From: Liolophura sinensis
Taxonomy: Eukaryota > Mollusca > Polyplacophora > Chitonida > Chitonidae
Direction: 5' to 3'
Length of the DNA stretch: 64,000 nt
Assembly (NCBI RefSeq): GCF_032854445.1
Contig: NC_088306.1
Coordinates: forward strand, 21,425,764-21,489,763
Shown: positions 22,701 through 37,800 of the stretch, in pieces
How the letters are laid out: every line of letters starts with the position of its first letter
Numbering within the stretch: position 1 is the stretch's first letter
Program-made: the position numbers and the translations under genes
Notes under the pieces: model-generated
Databases searched by the model: none
The model's input: the letters and a program-made list of their open reading frames with translations, nothing else
Told to the model about the DNA's origin: nothing

Positions 22701-25700
22701 TGAGAGGTTCATGGGTCACTGTGCTAACTACTAGGCCATGCAAGACCTCTTTTCACGTTCTGTTTATCAAGAATCGCACTGGAAATTTGTTTCAACACCA
22801 AAAGTAATCCTTTATTTGCCTCTAAAATTGCACTTTCGGGTGTGAAATTTTAGGTCAGTACACTATTTATTTTATTTCATTGCTATTTACAGCCATACTA
22901 TAGAATTTCTTGCATATGTGATGGAATTTAATTTCATAGGTGGAGGGAAACAGAGTGCCTTGAAGCAAACCACCGACTTTTGGCAAGTTAGCAACATGCC
23001 ATATGTGTGCGACATACAGATACAAGCCATATTGGTGGAACACATGGTGTTTTCAATGGGTTGAACCTGTACCCTGTGTACCCTGTGGTCTGGAGTGGTC
23101 ATACCTCACCACATCAAGATCATTCCAGTTGTAACAGGTTTGAAGATGACAGACGGGTTTGAAGATAACAAACACCCATCGGAACCAACAAGGGTTCACT
23201 ATACATAGACAGATTTCCAGGGAATCCTGTCAAAATGAATTTAAATCAGAAAAAATCAATAATTCAGTCGCTCTTGCCAATGCTAATCTTCTTTCTAAGC
23301 AGTAATGCCACAATACATGAAAACGCATCACAGCAGATTTATAGAAACATAGTGAAGGACTTTTATACCTCCTTGTCTAGAGAGGCTTCCAGTTTGAGAT
23401 TCCCTTGGCTCATCATGAATTCTTTGACAGCCTCAGCACTGGGCTGGGGCGCTGGCTGCTCAGGAGCATATGTCAGCTTTCGTATCGCCAAACGGACCGA
23501 GTTCCTGAAACAATCGATAACAAGTACCTTGCTAAAATTTACTGTAACAGACTGTGAAGCCGTAAGAGCTATAAAACATGAACCTAACTCATTTAGGAAA
23601 CCACAACATGACTACAACACTGATAAATGGTGTAAATCAATAACATGACTTTGGTTTGAATATCACTGCCATACAGCAGCATGGTAATTAAATCTCCCAG
23701 CTTTGGGGACAACTTGAAACAAACTCCCTGTGAACATTTTTTACCAAGTTGTAGCTTCATATAAATTCTCATACCATTTTAGCTTTATACGACTAGTCAT
23801 AATTCATGTAAGACTGCATATTTTACGTGCTGATTTATATCACATTTGCTACGGTGCTTATTGCTTTATGTAAAGCCATACCTTGAAGCATTTTCATATT
23901 TGTACAATAATTCATATCCTATTTCATATTTTAGCTTCATATTTTTGGGCCGAATTTTAAGCAATTTACCACAATTTGGAACTCCTACAACTACATTCTG
24001 CTCACATCAGCTGCAACCAAAAGACAGTATACAACTGAAAAGATCTGCCCCAGATGTGTAAACCATTCATCCGTATTGTGCAATGATATACTGTGGGTTG
24101 GTTTTCAGCTCTAAGCCTTCCTCTGTTTGCTTTCTCTGTACTTGTATAAATGCCAGACTGCAGAAAGTATAATATCCAATCACCTGTCAGGTTCCACAGG
24201 AGCAGAAGGATACAAACAAGGACATTAAAACGTCTGACCAATTCTGATTACTAGAAACTCCTGATAAATAACCTGGAGAGCTTACAGCTGAAGCCATGGT
24301 GAAAAACATGGTCGTTTGGTGGAGCCTGACGAACATGACAAAAAAAGGGTCACACTCTAAAGCTTTTATGGAATACCTTTTCCTGCCCGCTAGCAAATGA
24401 AGTTGAATTTGAATTATTTATTTATTTATTTGATTACTGTTTTACGCCATACTCAAGAATATTTCACTTATTAGTCGACGGCCAGCACTATAGTGGGCAT
24501 AGCCCGGGAGAAACCGGACCATCCGCAGGTTGCTGCCAGACCTTAGAGGAAGACAGCATGAGCTGGACTTGAACTCACAGCGGCAGCTGAAGTTGATCCT
24601 TGCCCTCTTGTAATACATGAGTGTATTAAGGTTTGCCTACAAATCGTAATGGAAGAGACAGGAATGCATGAACACTGCATTACATGCCTTTTGAGTCCAA
24701 ATTACTTCACGTGGAAAAAGTCCCCGAAAGGGATTTTGATAGAATTTCTTTTTTTTCAATGTCAATTTCTTTAAATTATTATCTTTCTCATTTATAGCCA
24801 GATTTTAAAAAATGTATCCCCTATCGATCCTTTTTTTTTCTTTTTTTTTTCCTCATAGGTTCAATTATTCCCAACAAAGTATAGTTTAAGTATGGCCTGC
24901 AGTGTTCACAGCTATAACATACCTCTTGTGGGGTTTCTCATCCATGTTATCTGCCACATACGTCTTGAGCTCATAATCCACCCCACACGGCTGAAACACC
25001 ACAAAATGATTGATTGATTGATTGTTGTTTAATGCCTCACTAGATATTTCATTTATACAATGTCAGTCAGATTCATGGGTTGTGGAAATCAAACGGCGCA
25101 GTTAAAGAATTGAAATTCTAGCAGTTCCCACAAAAACATGCATTTCTGTACATGTGATAAATGAGATAAATAATCTAAATATGCAATAAAGCAATTTGTG
25201 TACCAGTTGTTATTTCGTCACTGAATTACTGCATGCTGATAACTCTCCTGTATTGGAGGAGAGAAAGATAAAGGCATCAGGCCCATAGAATCACAAAGCG
25301 ATCTTAGACTTAAGTTTAAATTTCAGTCTAAAAATTTGGTATGTTCCTTTCCGTTATTTTGGCACCACATTGTTTTACAATAACTTCACCACAATTTACG
25401 TCATCAATCCATATTTTGACATTGTTTCATTAGAAATAACAATTTTAAAGTGATTTGAAATTTGACTTTGGTCCAAGGTAGCTTCTTGATCCCAGAGCCA
25501 GAACTACATGTAAACAACCTCTATCCCTTACCCAATGATTCAAAAGTTGCATTCAAAAATTCCAATAAATAATATAAATATGCAATAAATCAATTTGAGT
25601 AGTTATTTCATCATTGGATTATAGCATAATGACAACTCTCATGTTTTGGAGGAGAGAAAGACAAAGGCATCCGAGTTACATTTGGACAACACACCTCCAC

Positions 25701-28700
25701 TCCTACCCCAATGATATAACCGCCCCATTCCAGAATTTCTAATCCCTCATACTACACAGTCACCTCCAGAAATTTTTCCACAGATACCAAAATTACAAAC
25801 CAAGATCAAATCAAATATTTCACAGCTCTACACATCTTTGTGGATGTTTTTTCCTTTCTGTATTGCAACTTGGAGACATGTAAGATAATGATGTACCCGT
25901 CACTTACCTTTCCCGTGTCGCCAGGCGCGGGCTGCAGTGTAACAGACGCCGGCGCATTTGGGGGCAGCTGAAACAAATGTCACGATCATCAGCAATTCCT
26001 CAACAATTCTGACCATACCTTTATAGTCTCAGCAATTCAGCTGGAATGTTGCGAGACAAATTCTTTAACCCAAATATAAACAAAAGTGTCACCCATTTTT
26101 TAGGCGTATGAAAATTGATTTCTCTAGTTCATTTTTTGAATCGTAATAATTTTGATTGATACATGTAGCTTGCTATTTTTGCTGTTTACAGACTGAAATA
26201 CTGCCCTGTTGTGGAAAATGACTGCTTCAATCTAATTTACTTTCTTAGAAATCACTCAAAAAAGCTGAAGATTACACCTTGCACTCTCTGCTATTTTACT
26301 AATAACTAACTTCAACTGTAAAGAACAACACTTGAAGAGAAGAAACTAAATGCAATACATTCTCATAATTTTGAACAAAAAACAACAAACCCATTCCAAC
26401 CAAAACTCACCTCGAAATAAAATGGGTAAGCATTTGGACCAAGTTTTTTGATGAGCCTTTCCTGTAGCCGAGTTAAGGGTTTCTGCTGGTCCTTTAACGG
26501 AGGGTACACTTGCATGGACGCCAAAAACAGATCTTTTCTGAACGTCAGACCTAAGACGTCCAAGTCTTCGCGGCCGTAACGAAACGCTGCTAAAATGTGA
26601 GCGAAGACTTTTCTCTCCTTCAGGTAGTCTGGATCAACCAACACTACGCCATCTAGTGGAGGAAAAAAACGATTCAATTTTTACATCAGGGACGTTTTTA
26701 CATGGTAGATCTGAGTACATATGTGGAACTAAAAACAATTTTTAAAGATAATGAAGTTTACTGAAGACATACATGGCTTTTCAACAATGCCTTAAGTAAA
26801 TTTGTGCAGAAGATGCACATATTTTAATTTTGTTTCTTTTTTCAGATGAATTTGAAAGGAATCTATGAGGAGAGAGTTTTCATGTATTTCCATTTTAATG
26901 TTTCATGTGGACCATTATTTTTGGAGAATAGCCTATGAACTACTGCCCGCCCTGAATACTGTAAGAAATTTTTATCTCTTCTCTTGTAGTTTTCCCCTCA
27001 AAGCACACTAAAACTAAACATTACTACTCAAATGACACAACCATATTATCACTTTTCAATAGTTTTGGAGGCCAAAATTGACACATATATTTCAATAATA
27101 GTATTATGATGGCAAAAATCTAAATGTGTTTGATTTCCTTATACTTCTGCATTCAAAAGTTGAAGCTGCATCATGGTGTTGAATGAACAGGTAACAGCCA
27201 ATTCCTTGAACCCACAATCTCTAGCTCTCAGAACTAGGTCATTCTGCAAGTCCCTCATAATTCTTATGCTACCAGGCTAAGAGGTGTGAAAACATTCACG
27301 GGAGAGTGGCAATAAAACTTAACCCTAGTATTTCTTGACTGCTCTTTTACCTCCTCTCAGCATGTTACAGTAAGAGGCAAAGCACATTTTTTTCGTAGAA
27401 GAGGGCCGAAGTCTGTCCTGCTGGCGATTGCTTGTCAAACCTAGACTCATTACCATGACAACCATGTGTAGCTTCTCTGAGTCAAGTTTCTGTCTGCTCT
27501 AGGAAACAGTTCCAGATTTTTACTTGATAGGCTTCTGCGTTTAGGTAATAAAATAAGGCAAAAACAGCCATTTACCACTAATGGCATTTTACACCATTTA
27601 CTGATACTCAAGAGTAAATCACTTATATGATGTCTGCAAAAGCTTATAGGGAAATTGGAAACCGTAGAAACCAGGTAGTCACATTATATACCTGGTTTTT
27701 AACTGCTGCCTTAAAGCTTTACCTAGACCATAGATAATATCTCAGTGAACTATAAACTTTGCAACATCATGCTATGCTTGTAGAATGAACGTGTAATATT
27801 TAGTTAATCTGACTGTTAATAAATGTCATATATGGACAGACTCAAACGGTGTTTATTAATACATAATAGCAACGTCCGTTGTCATGGAAGGTGGAAAGGG
27901 ATAGTCTGAGTGAATCACAGACCTCTGAATAGTCACTGACAAACTTTTGCAAGTCAATTTGACAATGAAAGACAACAATTAAAAACGTCAAAAAGTCATC
28001 TGAGCTATCAGCCCCATATGACCATCAGATGCCAAATAAATTGAGAAATACCCTGTCTCAGGCTGGGATTGAGCCTCGGACCTTGTACACTTTGTAGCTT
28101 TTAGGATGTTGCACATCTTGCTCATGTAACCTATGGTTATTTATTTATATTATATATTTGACTGGTGTTTCACGCAGTATTCAAGAATACTTCACTTATA
28201 CAAGGGGCGGCCAGTATTATGGTGGGAGGAAACCGGGCATAGCCCAGGGGAAACCCATAACCATCCGCAGGTTGCTGACAGGCCTTCTCACGTGTAACGT
28301 ATGGTACTTTATTATATGCATGTAATAACATGTAATATACCTTCTCCACCTATACACACTTTATAAGCACCTGATAAGTCAATGTTATATTACTGTATAT
28401 GAATTTCAATACACCTCATATGGAATACAAATATATACACATATGTATTACCCCATCACCAATGTTTTATGATAATATGGATTACGAATACACACGAAGG
28501 CCTCCCATAACCGCAAATACAGTAACAAACACCAACAAGAACAAAAAAGTCCTGTACCGTATTTGCCTATAATATACACATAGATAAATATCAGAACACA
28601 AACAGTTAAATATGTTCTTCACACTAGGTCAAGCTAAGTGTAGCTACAAGTACCTCCTTATAACCCAATCTCTACACCCCCAAAAAATCTGTTTATTACG

Positions 28701-28813
28701 AGATTTGTCTGGTCACGTCTATGAGTAGCTGCGTGTACTAAAACAAAGTGTACACTGTGTACAGAAATTTCATGTCTCTCACACAAAATTAACAGCTGTT
28801 TATCAAAGCAAAG

Positions 28814-28846
<33 letters not shown>

Positions 28847-31800
28847 TTCTATATATATATATATATATTTATTTATATAATTTATAGATATATAAGGGAT
28901 TTCATATTCCTTGAAAATAACATGAAGTTTGAAACTGCAGTTGGAATATAACAGAATGTAGAAAGTTAAGAAGGCGTTTTATTATTTTTTTCCCTATATA
29001 TATATATATATATATACTATATATATATATATATAAAGACACTGGAACAAGGTATAGCTAGATATTCAAGATGTTTCTTTTTATTATGGAAAAGGTAACT
29101 TTTTAATTTACAGATTGCATGATAACATTGTTTATGTCATGGTTGCCATATGGTTTTGCTTGATATGTTGTAAGAGAAATGGGTTACATGCAATTATAAG
29201 ACTGTGCCCTTTATAAGTATTTTATCTGGAGGCTAATTATTCATTTATTTTCTTGATGGATGCTTCATGTCGCACTCTCTTTATGTCACACTCTATTTGG
29301 AAGAGATGTATATTCACATACACACTCCATCGGCCTATGTTAGAACCCTAGCTGTCAAGTCCATATTTAATGGCTGAATGCTAAGTATAAAAGTTTTATA
29401 TTGAAATCAGTCTTACATCTGCTATTTGTCTCCTAACTTAAGATTGTCATCATCACAAAAAAGAGAAGGTGGAAAACAGACATGTGCCCAGATATACATT
29501 TCTGTGTAACAGGGTTTGGAAATTTTTCCCCCCTAAATAAATGGTAATAAATCCTGAACTCTCAAGGAAAATTAAGATATTTCAAGAATGAAGTAAAAGC
29601 TCACTGAATATTAGTGTGCAGCTTGTCATTTTCACTAAATCTGTTTAAAAAGTTTAAAGGATACAGGATACACTTTGGTTTTTTTTTCTTAATGAGCAGA
29701 TTATTATGAGCTATAACATATATAAGTACAAACAAATTTGTCAACTTTCGCTTTGGGGGGTAAAAATGGCTTCAAGATACAGTTTTCTTAAGGCCCCAGC
29801 ACTCAGTCCGGAAATTAAGTAGCTTGTGCCAATGACAACCAGGATGATTCCTCTTTAAAAATAATTCTGGAAAAAAGACTGAATGGGCCATAATTTTCTT
29901 CATGTTGCATAGAAACATAATCTTTGTTTTAGAGTTTGTTTTCATATATCCTTTAATACATCCAAAACAGCACACCAACTGAGACAAGATTATATAGTTT
30001 GTAATGAAAACCAAAATTTTAATAACTTATTAGCTATGACAAGCAGCTCTATAAATCGCTCTCTCTGTCAGTTGTTCGGTCAAAACATTGACATCTTATT
30101 TTTTAAACAAGGGCCATTAACGGGGAGCATAAGAGCAAGACGATATTAAACTTCACTGCAATGTTAGTCATTGCAGATTTACACTTGTGCAGCACATGGA
30201 ATTTTTGGGCAATGACCTGGAATCAATTTCATGATGACCTGCACATAGATATAAACTACCATGGCAACATAATGCTTTCAATACTCGTTGCTATGGTAAT
30301 TATTTAGATTTAACACATGCTCTGAAGGGCTATCAACGTTTCGTAAAAGCAACCCCTGGATTCCAATGTCCTCTCTGTGTCACAATAAAGATGTCATGGT
30401 CCCTACTCCCAGTGAGAAAATAACGTCATTAAACCAGGAGCAAAATCTTATGCCAGTTTGTCTGTTCTCATGACTTATTTCAATAAGATGACAACAAACT
30501 GGACCTATGTTTACCGTGAACAGCTGTTTACATGATAATGACACGACTAGCGATTGCAACAGAGACGGCCACACCGTGACCATGACTATACTGACATGCA
30601 CATTCATTCGGCCATATTGATTTCTTGTATTTACCCGATTAACCAAACATTTATTTTCGACGTTTTAACTTAACGTCAACACTGGCCAGATGACTGCATA
30701 ATGATATGTTTTCACAAACATTTATCCTGTGCTCAGTGTTTACAAACCTGTCAAAAAAACATCATGCCTGGTTTTCATTTCAAATCAAATCTAATTTGAT
30801 ATGTACCCTAATTAGCCTAGTGACCTTTCCATACAATAAATTTATTTCACTGGAAAACTGAGGTTTTCTTTCCTCCTAGTACACAGGAGGCTAGAACCAG
30901 CCAGCACAGGTGTGGTACTGAAGCCAAGGCACAAAATTTACACATTAATTTTGTGTTATCTGAAAAAGTTTTTTTTTTACATGCTTATACACATGTAGCA
31001 TAGTAAACAACTTAAAATTTTGTCTTGATCTTAGAATGGTGTTTTTAAATGTTTGAATGCTTAGGGTATCACGTCGTACCAATAGTGTTTTGAGGTTTGT
31101 TTGGAAGATTGGATGACATCCTATACTGGCAAATTGTAACTCTCAACAAAAAAAAACATATAATATGACATTTATTTGCTTCTAAATACAGTATGCATTT
31201 TTTGGGGGTCAAGTGTTACGTCATTTTATACACTGTATGAGTTAAAGTAATAACTGCTTATGTCGAAGTGAAAATTTCTGAAGTTAATTCTGAAGTTGAA
31301 TTACTCTAGTAATCAAAAGCATTAAACATGTATTTATATGAATCTTTTTCACATCAAAGAGGAAACTTGTCTTGTGGATTACAATGCTTTGCAGATCATA
31401 TCTTCGTATTTTGCATTTTATTGTTATAATTAGAAGTTCCATGGGAACTGGAACCGGATTTAACGAGTTGAGAATGAAAACGTGTTAGTAAAAAGCCCAA
31501 GACTTTTTTCATGAAGGAATATACGTTATTTATTTATTTATTTATTTGGTTGGTGTTTTACGCCGTACGATGAATTTAATCAATTCATGCATGGAATTAT
31601 TATGAAAATGACACCAAAAAATTATTTGTTTGTATCACTAAAGATCCCAGTTTCATAAAATTATGTAGATAATTTCTCTAACTCCCATAATTTTCTCAGA
31701 ATGTTTTGAAATATTACTTGCAGTGGTGGTTGAAAAGGTCGAAGAAAAAGCTATACATATACAGCTATGACATATTACAACTATTACTACCAAGCCTTTA

Positions 31801-34800
31801 TTCCCAGTCACCGTATTTACGCACACATAACAATGTAAGAAACAGCAACAAAACCCAAAAGCAACTAAGTACATTAATAATTAAAAAAAACACACAAAGA
31901 ACAAAAGTCACAATCTACCAAGGAAGTTTATGGTTTCCAAGGGGTTTTTAACGCCATTTTCATCTCCTGCAACAAGGAATACACAAATGGGACAATCGGA
32001 GTGAGGGTTACACACAAATACATACACAAATGAGCTCATGGGTACCAGGTACCAGGGTGATAGAAATACGGGCCACAGGAAGCAACTTTCACAAAACTTT
32101 ATAAGACACATTCCTTGTAACATTTTTCGTAAAAAAAAAAAAAATTGTCTGGGTTATGCTGCCATTTACGAGAAAAGTTACAAAAAATCTGACTCACACA
32201 CTTTTGTGACAGTAGCCCCAGGTTAGACAAAGTCATCACAACATTTCGTGTACAATGTAAAGTACAAAATGACCAAAAACTTTCAATTCATTCATGATGA
32301 AGTTGCACATTTTGTCTAATACTGAGTATTTGAGGTGCTTTTACGTTTGCACAATATTTTTTGTTAAACTTGAAACTAATGTCTTGCAGACTGTTTTCAA
32401 TGAAGATGTATTAGCGCATGGGCTTTCACTTTTAAAATCTATCTATTCAGTTGTGGATATTAATGTATTGACTGTATAGAGGCAAAGCGGTTACAAAACT
32501 TTAGATTTACAAGAAAATGTAATAGAACTTTGGTTTAAGCGATGTCTGGAAAAGAAATAGTTGCATGGCATTGTTCACAAAAGTATTACATACTATAGAT
32601 TTTATTACATGTATGGATAAATAATTTATAATTCCAGAATTTTAGAATCACAAAAAATGTACTTGGCCATTCTGTCAAATATTAGACACTTTGAAAATCC
32701 TGATTTAGCTGAAAATTTTGATCACTGACTATCTTTTCCTTTAGGTTCATATCTAACAGTCAGCTTGACCAAGTTCACTCATTTATGTATATATTTGATT
32801 AGTGTTTCACACTGTACTTAAGTACATGTATATTTTACTCATACGATGGCTTTTGGCATTATGGTGGGAGGAAACCGGACACAGCCCTAGGATAATGCAT
32901 GACCATCCACAGGTTGTTAGACTCACTTTATTATATTCTGTGACAGAAAAATCAGGTTGAACGATTGTTTTGGTCGAAGTCACAGCTTACAATCCATTAA
33001 AAGCTTACAAACTCTAGACAAACATAAGTCTCTGATACACAATTCCCCAGCTGTTCCATCAACACGTCCTGTGCGGTTAAGATATTGTCAAATGTCACCA
33101 GGAATCAGGTACTGTCCACTGTTTGCACGTCAAATACCATGATGCCATGGTGATGGATGGAGTGTCAAAAGATCTGCCCAGATACACACAGCTTAAAGTG
33201 CATGCAGGAATCAATCAATCACAATTTTAATCATGAAATTTTTAAAGAAGGTTTCTATGGCAACGGAAAGAACTTACCAATGGGGTCGGTGTGCGTCAAG
33301 TGGTCTATGAAGTCCCTCTTCCCTAAATACGTTGTTATCTGTAAGAATAAAAAAAGAATGCACGCAAATCAACAAAGGTTAATTTACCTCCCTTTAGAAA
33401 CACAAAAATCAGCGAAAATCGAATTGCTCTTGGGAGGAAAAATGGCTAACATTGATAAGTGGATAGGAGACGTTGTCTGCAATTATCAGTCCGTGGTCGT
33501 GACCTCAGAATGGACAAGAGAAGTTCTGAAGAAGGTTCGGAGTTGGATTGTCAGGAGTATCTGATCTCATCCGAGCTCTCTTCGTCCAATCAATGTGAAA
33601 CAGATACTAACCTAATGACTCGACTGTCTGGCTGACATGGCAGATGGAAAAAAAACCTATGGACACAAACTTAGACTTGCTGAGGGTCAATATCCTAATG
33701 TCTTCGATTACAGTCAGCCTAAAGGATTCCAGCCATAAAATCAATCTACATTTTCACAGGCCAATCTGACCGACACTGCTCCAACATCAAGGGGAAGATG
33801 TCTGCATCACGTGCTATCTTTTTCTTTATTAATCTTTAAAAGTTTTTACATGTTTAGATGTTTTTTCTTTCACTGTATTTGACCTAAAACGTCATCAATG
33901 ACCAAGTCCCTCATTTTGCCTGATTCTACGAGTTTTTCACCTTAAAATGGTGTTTCAAAGGTGAGATTGGAATATCCTACTGGCAAAATGTAAATTTCAA
34001 TATATAGCTACAGGTATATTCAAGGGTATCATGCATTTTAAAATTGATATGATTTAAATTAGGCTTATATATAAACCAAGCCAACCCAGTCAAAGACAAA
34101 TCCTTGTTCAGGATAAATTGCATCCAAAAAATTTCGAAAAAATTTTTTTTAATTGGAAAAGTGTGTGAAAATTAAGATACTTTGTAAATCCATTTAACAG
34201 TTACATGTATTGCTCGTGACCCCATGTTTTTTAACAATTTAACTGCAGACTTTATTTCAAGTCAAGAAAAAGTCAAGGATAGAATTTTTCACTGACTAAT
34301 GACATTGCTGCAAATAATATTTTTTTTTTGTTTCTTTGTTTGATTGGTGTTTTACGCATCCTCAAGAATACTTCACTTTTGCGACGACAGCCAGTGTAAT
34401 GGTGGGAGGAATTCGGACATATCCCATACACAGTCTGTATTTCTTTTGAATGGAATCTCCTTACTACCATAGTTAAAATAAAAAATTTCTTTAGAAGTTT
34501 TAACAGGATTCATTTGCAATAGGTGTTTCATGGCATATAAATTCTCATATCCGCCACGGTACTAAAAGCTTTCATTTTCATGTAATGTGAGATTGTCTTC
34601 CATTACAACAGAAACATACCCACATAGGGTGAGATTTGTTAGCATAATTACTCATTTGTGTCTAGAGGAAGAAACAGCTCAGCATGAACAATCTCACTTC
34701 TGTACTGCCTCCAAAAAAAAGGGGAGCAAGGCAACCTGTTAATGTGGCAGTCATCTCCTAAGAAGCGAGAAAGTTGCTGGTAGCAACATGAAAACTTGTG

Positions 34801-37800
34801 GAAACCCTAGCTGTGACAAAAAATATCTTATCAGAAAAACAGGGCATCAATGTGTTAATGGATGATGGTAACTCCAGCCTGTATCAGCTCATAACTGAGT
34901 TATGCAAAAGCAGATGTGTGAAAGGGCAATCAGCTTGAAAAAATTTTTCACAATATTACGCGAAACACTGGGAAACCCCAAAAACGATGTATACATGTAG
35001 TTTATAAATGTATTTATATACTAAATGCTTTTCTGACCCTTCTCTAATCCTACACACTGCATGTATGCATTTAACCTAAAATTTTGTTCACAATTCCTGA
35101 TTTTGTGTGATTCTGTCTGTTGATTTGAGAAAGTTGTTCTGATGTTTGATTGGAGAGCTAGTAGAATGTGTCAGTGAAAATTAAATTTTGAGGGGCTAAT
35201 TTTTCAGGGCAAGTATAGTAGCAGACAATCCACCATTTTCTATTTATTTTCTTCAAGATTAAATTGATCACAAAGTCTGCCAATAAAACTGAATTAATTA
35301 ATAAAGCAGTATTCCAGAAATATTATAAAAATATCTTAAAAATTCTACATCACTTATCAACAAAATACATAGCGAACAATCATCAGAAACTAAGCACTCA
35401 TTTGGTGATGCCATTTTGCCATGTTATAGTTCTCTGGAGTGACATCACAAAACCTAGGAGTTCTCCCGTAACATCGTCCTTAAACAATGTGACAATGAGA
35501 AAATACAATGTCACATGGATTGCTTATGCTGGGAATAACTTGGGACGACATCTGGAATGCTTTATTCCTACTGGTTTTGGTCTCAGAATAAGATGACCTT
35601 TGCGGGCAGAAAACAAAGCTTATGCAGCGATGAAAACGACTGAGTGTCTGCCAAATACAATTATCGAATAAAATATGTCAATAATCTCCAAGATGGAATA
35701 CAATACCTGAAAGGGCATAAAACAAAGCTTATGCAGCTATGTGAGCAACTGAGTGTCTACACTGAACATCCCTCAGGACTTAGTTTAGATACTCTAGCTA
35801 ACCAGTGAAATCAACATATCCAGTCAGCATCCAAAAACACAAGTCCAGTGGGTCTGAAACAATGCATATAAAACACACTCTTCATGTAACATGGCACAAA
35901 ACCATTGCCTCCAGTACCTAAAAACTTCATGTACTACGGCGCGAAACTGGATGTTTTAGTGAACATTAGTCAACCCTATTAACATTGGTGAGGGATGAAT
36001 GATCAGAATGGAGTGATGACAGAGTAATATGAAAAAGCAACAAGAGTAGGGGGGGGGGGAGGGGGGGGGGGAAGGAACATCAACATCCACTTGTGACACA
36101 AACAAAAACGCCTGATACCCAACTAAAGAGTATCAGTTCTGTTCCATGTTCAAATAACTGATGTTTCTTTCAGATTGATGCTCAGTCACGGTGATGTTCG
36201 TGGACACAAGCGTCGTGTTTAAGAATCCTGCTCATCCTCGTCCTGCACGGGGTGTAAGCATTTGGCTTAGCTGGCTAAATCAACTTCAGGGAATTTACTA
36301 AACACAGCAGGACCTTCTGATTGATAACAGACTCTTTCCTTCAGATTTTGAGAAGATATTTTCATAGTTAATCTGACTTCGGAAAAATAATGCAAAGTGA
36401 CTTTTCTTCAAGCAATGACTCTCCTGACGCAGTTTTCTCGCCAGCTCACCCTGACGAAGTTACTGCAGTATCCTGAATAACATGAACGCACTGTGACAGG
36501 GACAGCCGTTCTCAGTTCCCGGCTCATAACTGTGTGGTCGAAAACGCATCAGTTTAACACTTAAACTAACCACAAAATCCAATTTATTGCATCGATATCT
36601 GTCTATCCACTTAAAGAAACCACACTGACAATTGAGAGCTAATATGTTCCTTGACATGACAGCCAATTATGATGTGACGCTTTCAGAGCTAGTGATTGGC
36701 CAAGTTCATATGGGCTTCTACAACATGGCTATTCGGGGTAAATTGTCAGTCAGTGCCACATCCCCAATGCTGAACTTCATCTTCTCGGCTTTCAAAACTT
36801 TATAGAATTTTTTACATATTTTTCTGAAGTAACTGTGGCCTATATCATTTTTTCTATGTATATAGAGTAGCAGACTTTATGTTTACTTATTTTAAAAAAA
36901 TATTGCTCTTCTTACTGGCCTACTTCAGTTGCAAGAGAAACTGGACTGAATTATTTTCAGAATTGCGAGAAGACTTGCGCAGTCTTAAGAAACAGAAGCG
37001 ACACGATGTTTTTAACGATTTACAATGTATGATAGTGAATAAATGGAAATGGTAGGCTAAAACTGAAGTGGCCTGAAAAGAAAATCGAAACGAGTGCTGG
37101 TTACAAGTACAAACTCGGACACTTACAAAAATACTCCTGTCACTTGGCTTCACGCAATCTCTAGTGTGCAATCCCTAGTGTGCCTACATGCTGTGACTAT
37201 CCAGGAATAACCCACTTCTGTGAGGTATTACTAGAGCCAATCGAAGTTTACCATTGATCGGACAATAATTTGTGGTTTTCACAACCTTACCTGAAGATTG
37301 ATTTTTCATTAAGACAGCGTCAATTTAGTGTCCATGTAATATTACCCCTGTGGTAAGCTGAAATCAGCCGAGTATTCCCAAAGCTTGGAATTTGTCTTGA
37401 TTTATCTATATATAGTTGCCCTGGATATCAAGTCATAGAGACACATAAAGGCAGAGAATAAAAACGTTTGCGTCATGATGAAATTACGTCCACGCTTCAG
37501 AGCACATGATATGGTGTTTTGGTACAAAGGCTCTCAAAATGATAAGTGTAATAAGTATAACAGAAATCTGTTTGATCTTTTTACCTTGTGTTCTGTGCAG
37601 TCAGAAAGTATCAAACTTTATTTTATCTGATCGATGATTAGGGCTCCTTTACCAGAGAGGTAGGAGTCAAAAATATCATTTCTACCAAAGATCACAGAGT
37701 TAGTGGTAAAGACAAAACGGACCATAGGCTTTCTGTGAATCAACCCAAAAGAAAAGGAGTGCCTTAAATGGTAACGTAATCAGTGCTGGTGTACGCCCTT

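Larger units (their letters stand above)
22129..23368 (-). other. Arrestin intron 7 with nested SINEs
   Basis: An intron of 1240 nt. It is largely filled by main-family SINEs in both orientations (22165-22740) and by a third-family copy at about 22886-23000. No other exon was seen. Confidence 0.7.
26653..33277 (-). other. Arrestin intron 3
   Basis: An intron of 6625 nt with no recognised exon. It contains main SINEs at 28138, 31527 and 32781, a tRNA-like segment near 28020-28120, CT and AT microsatellites at 28810-28890 and 28996-29035, and a dispersed repeat at about 31040-31220 that recurs at 62850-62990. The rest is AT-rich unique sequence. Confidence 0.65.

Noticed and set aside
23235-23648. 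137-codon + strand open frame
   Set aside because: It is the antisense shadow of arrestin exon 7 (23369-23504).
33157-33564. 135-codon + strand open frame
   Set aside because: It is the antisense shadow of arrestin exon 3 and its flanks.
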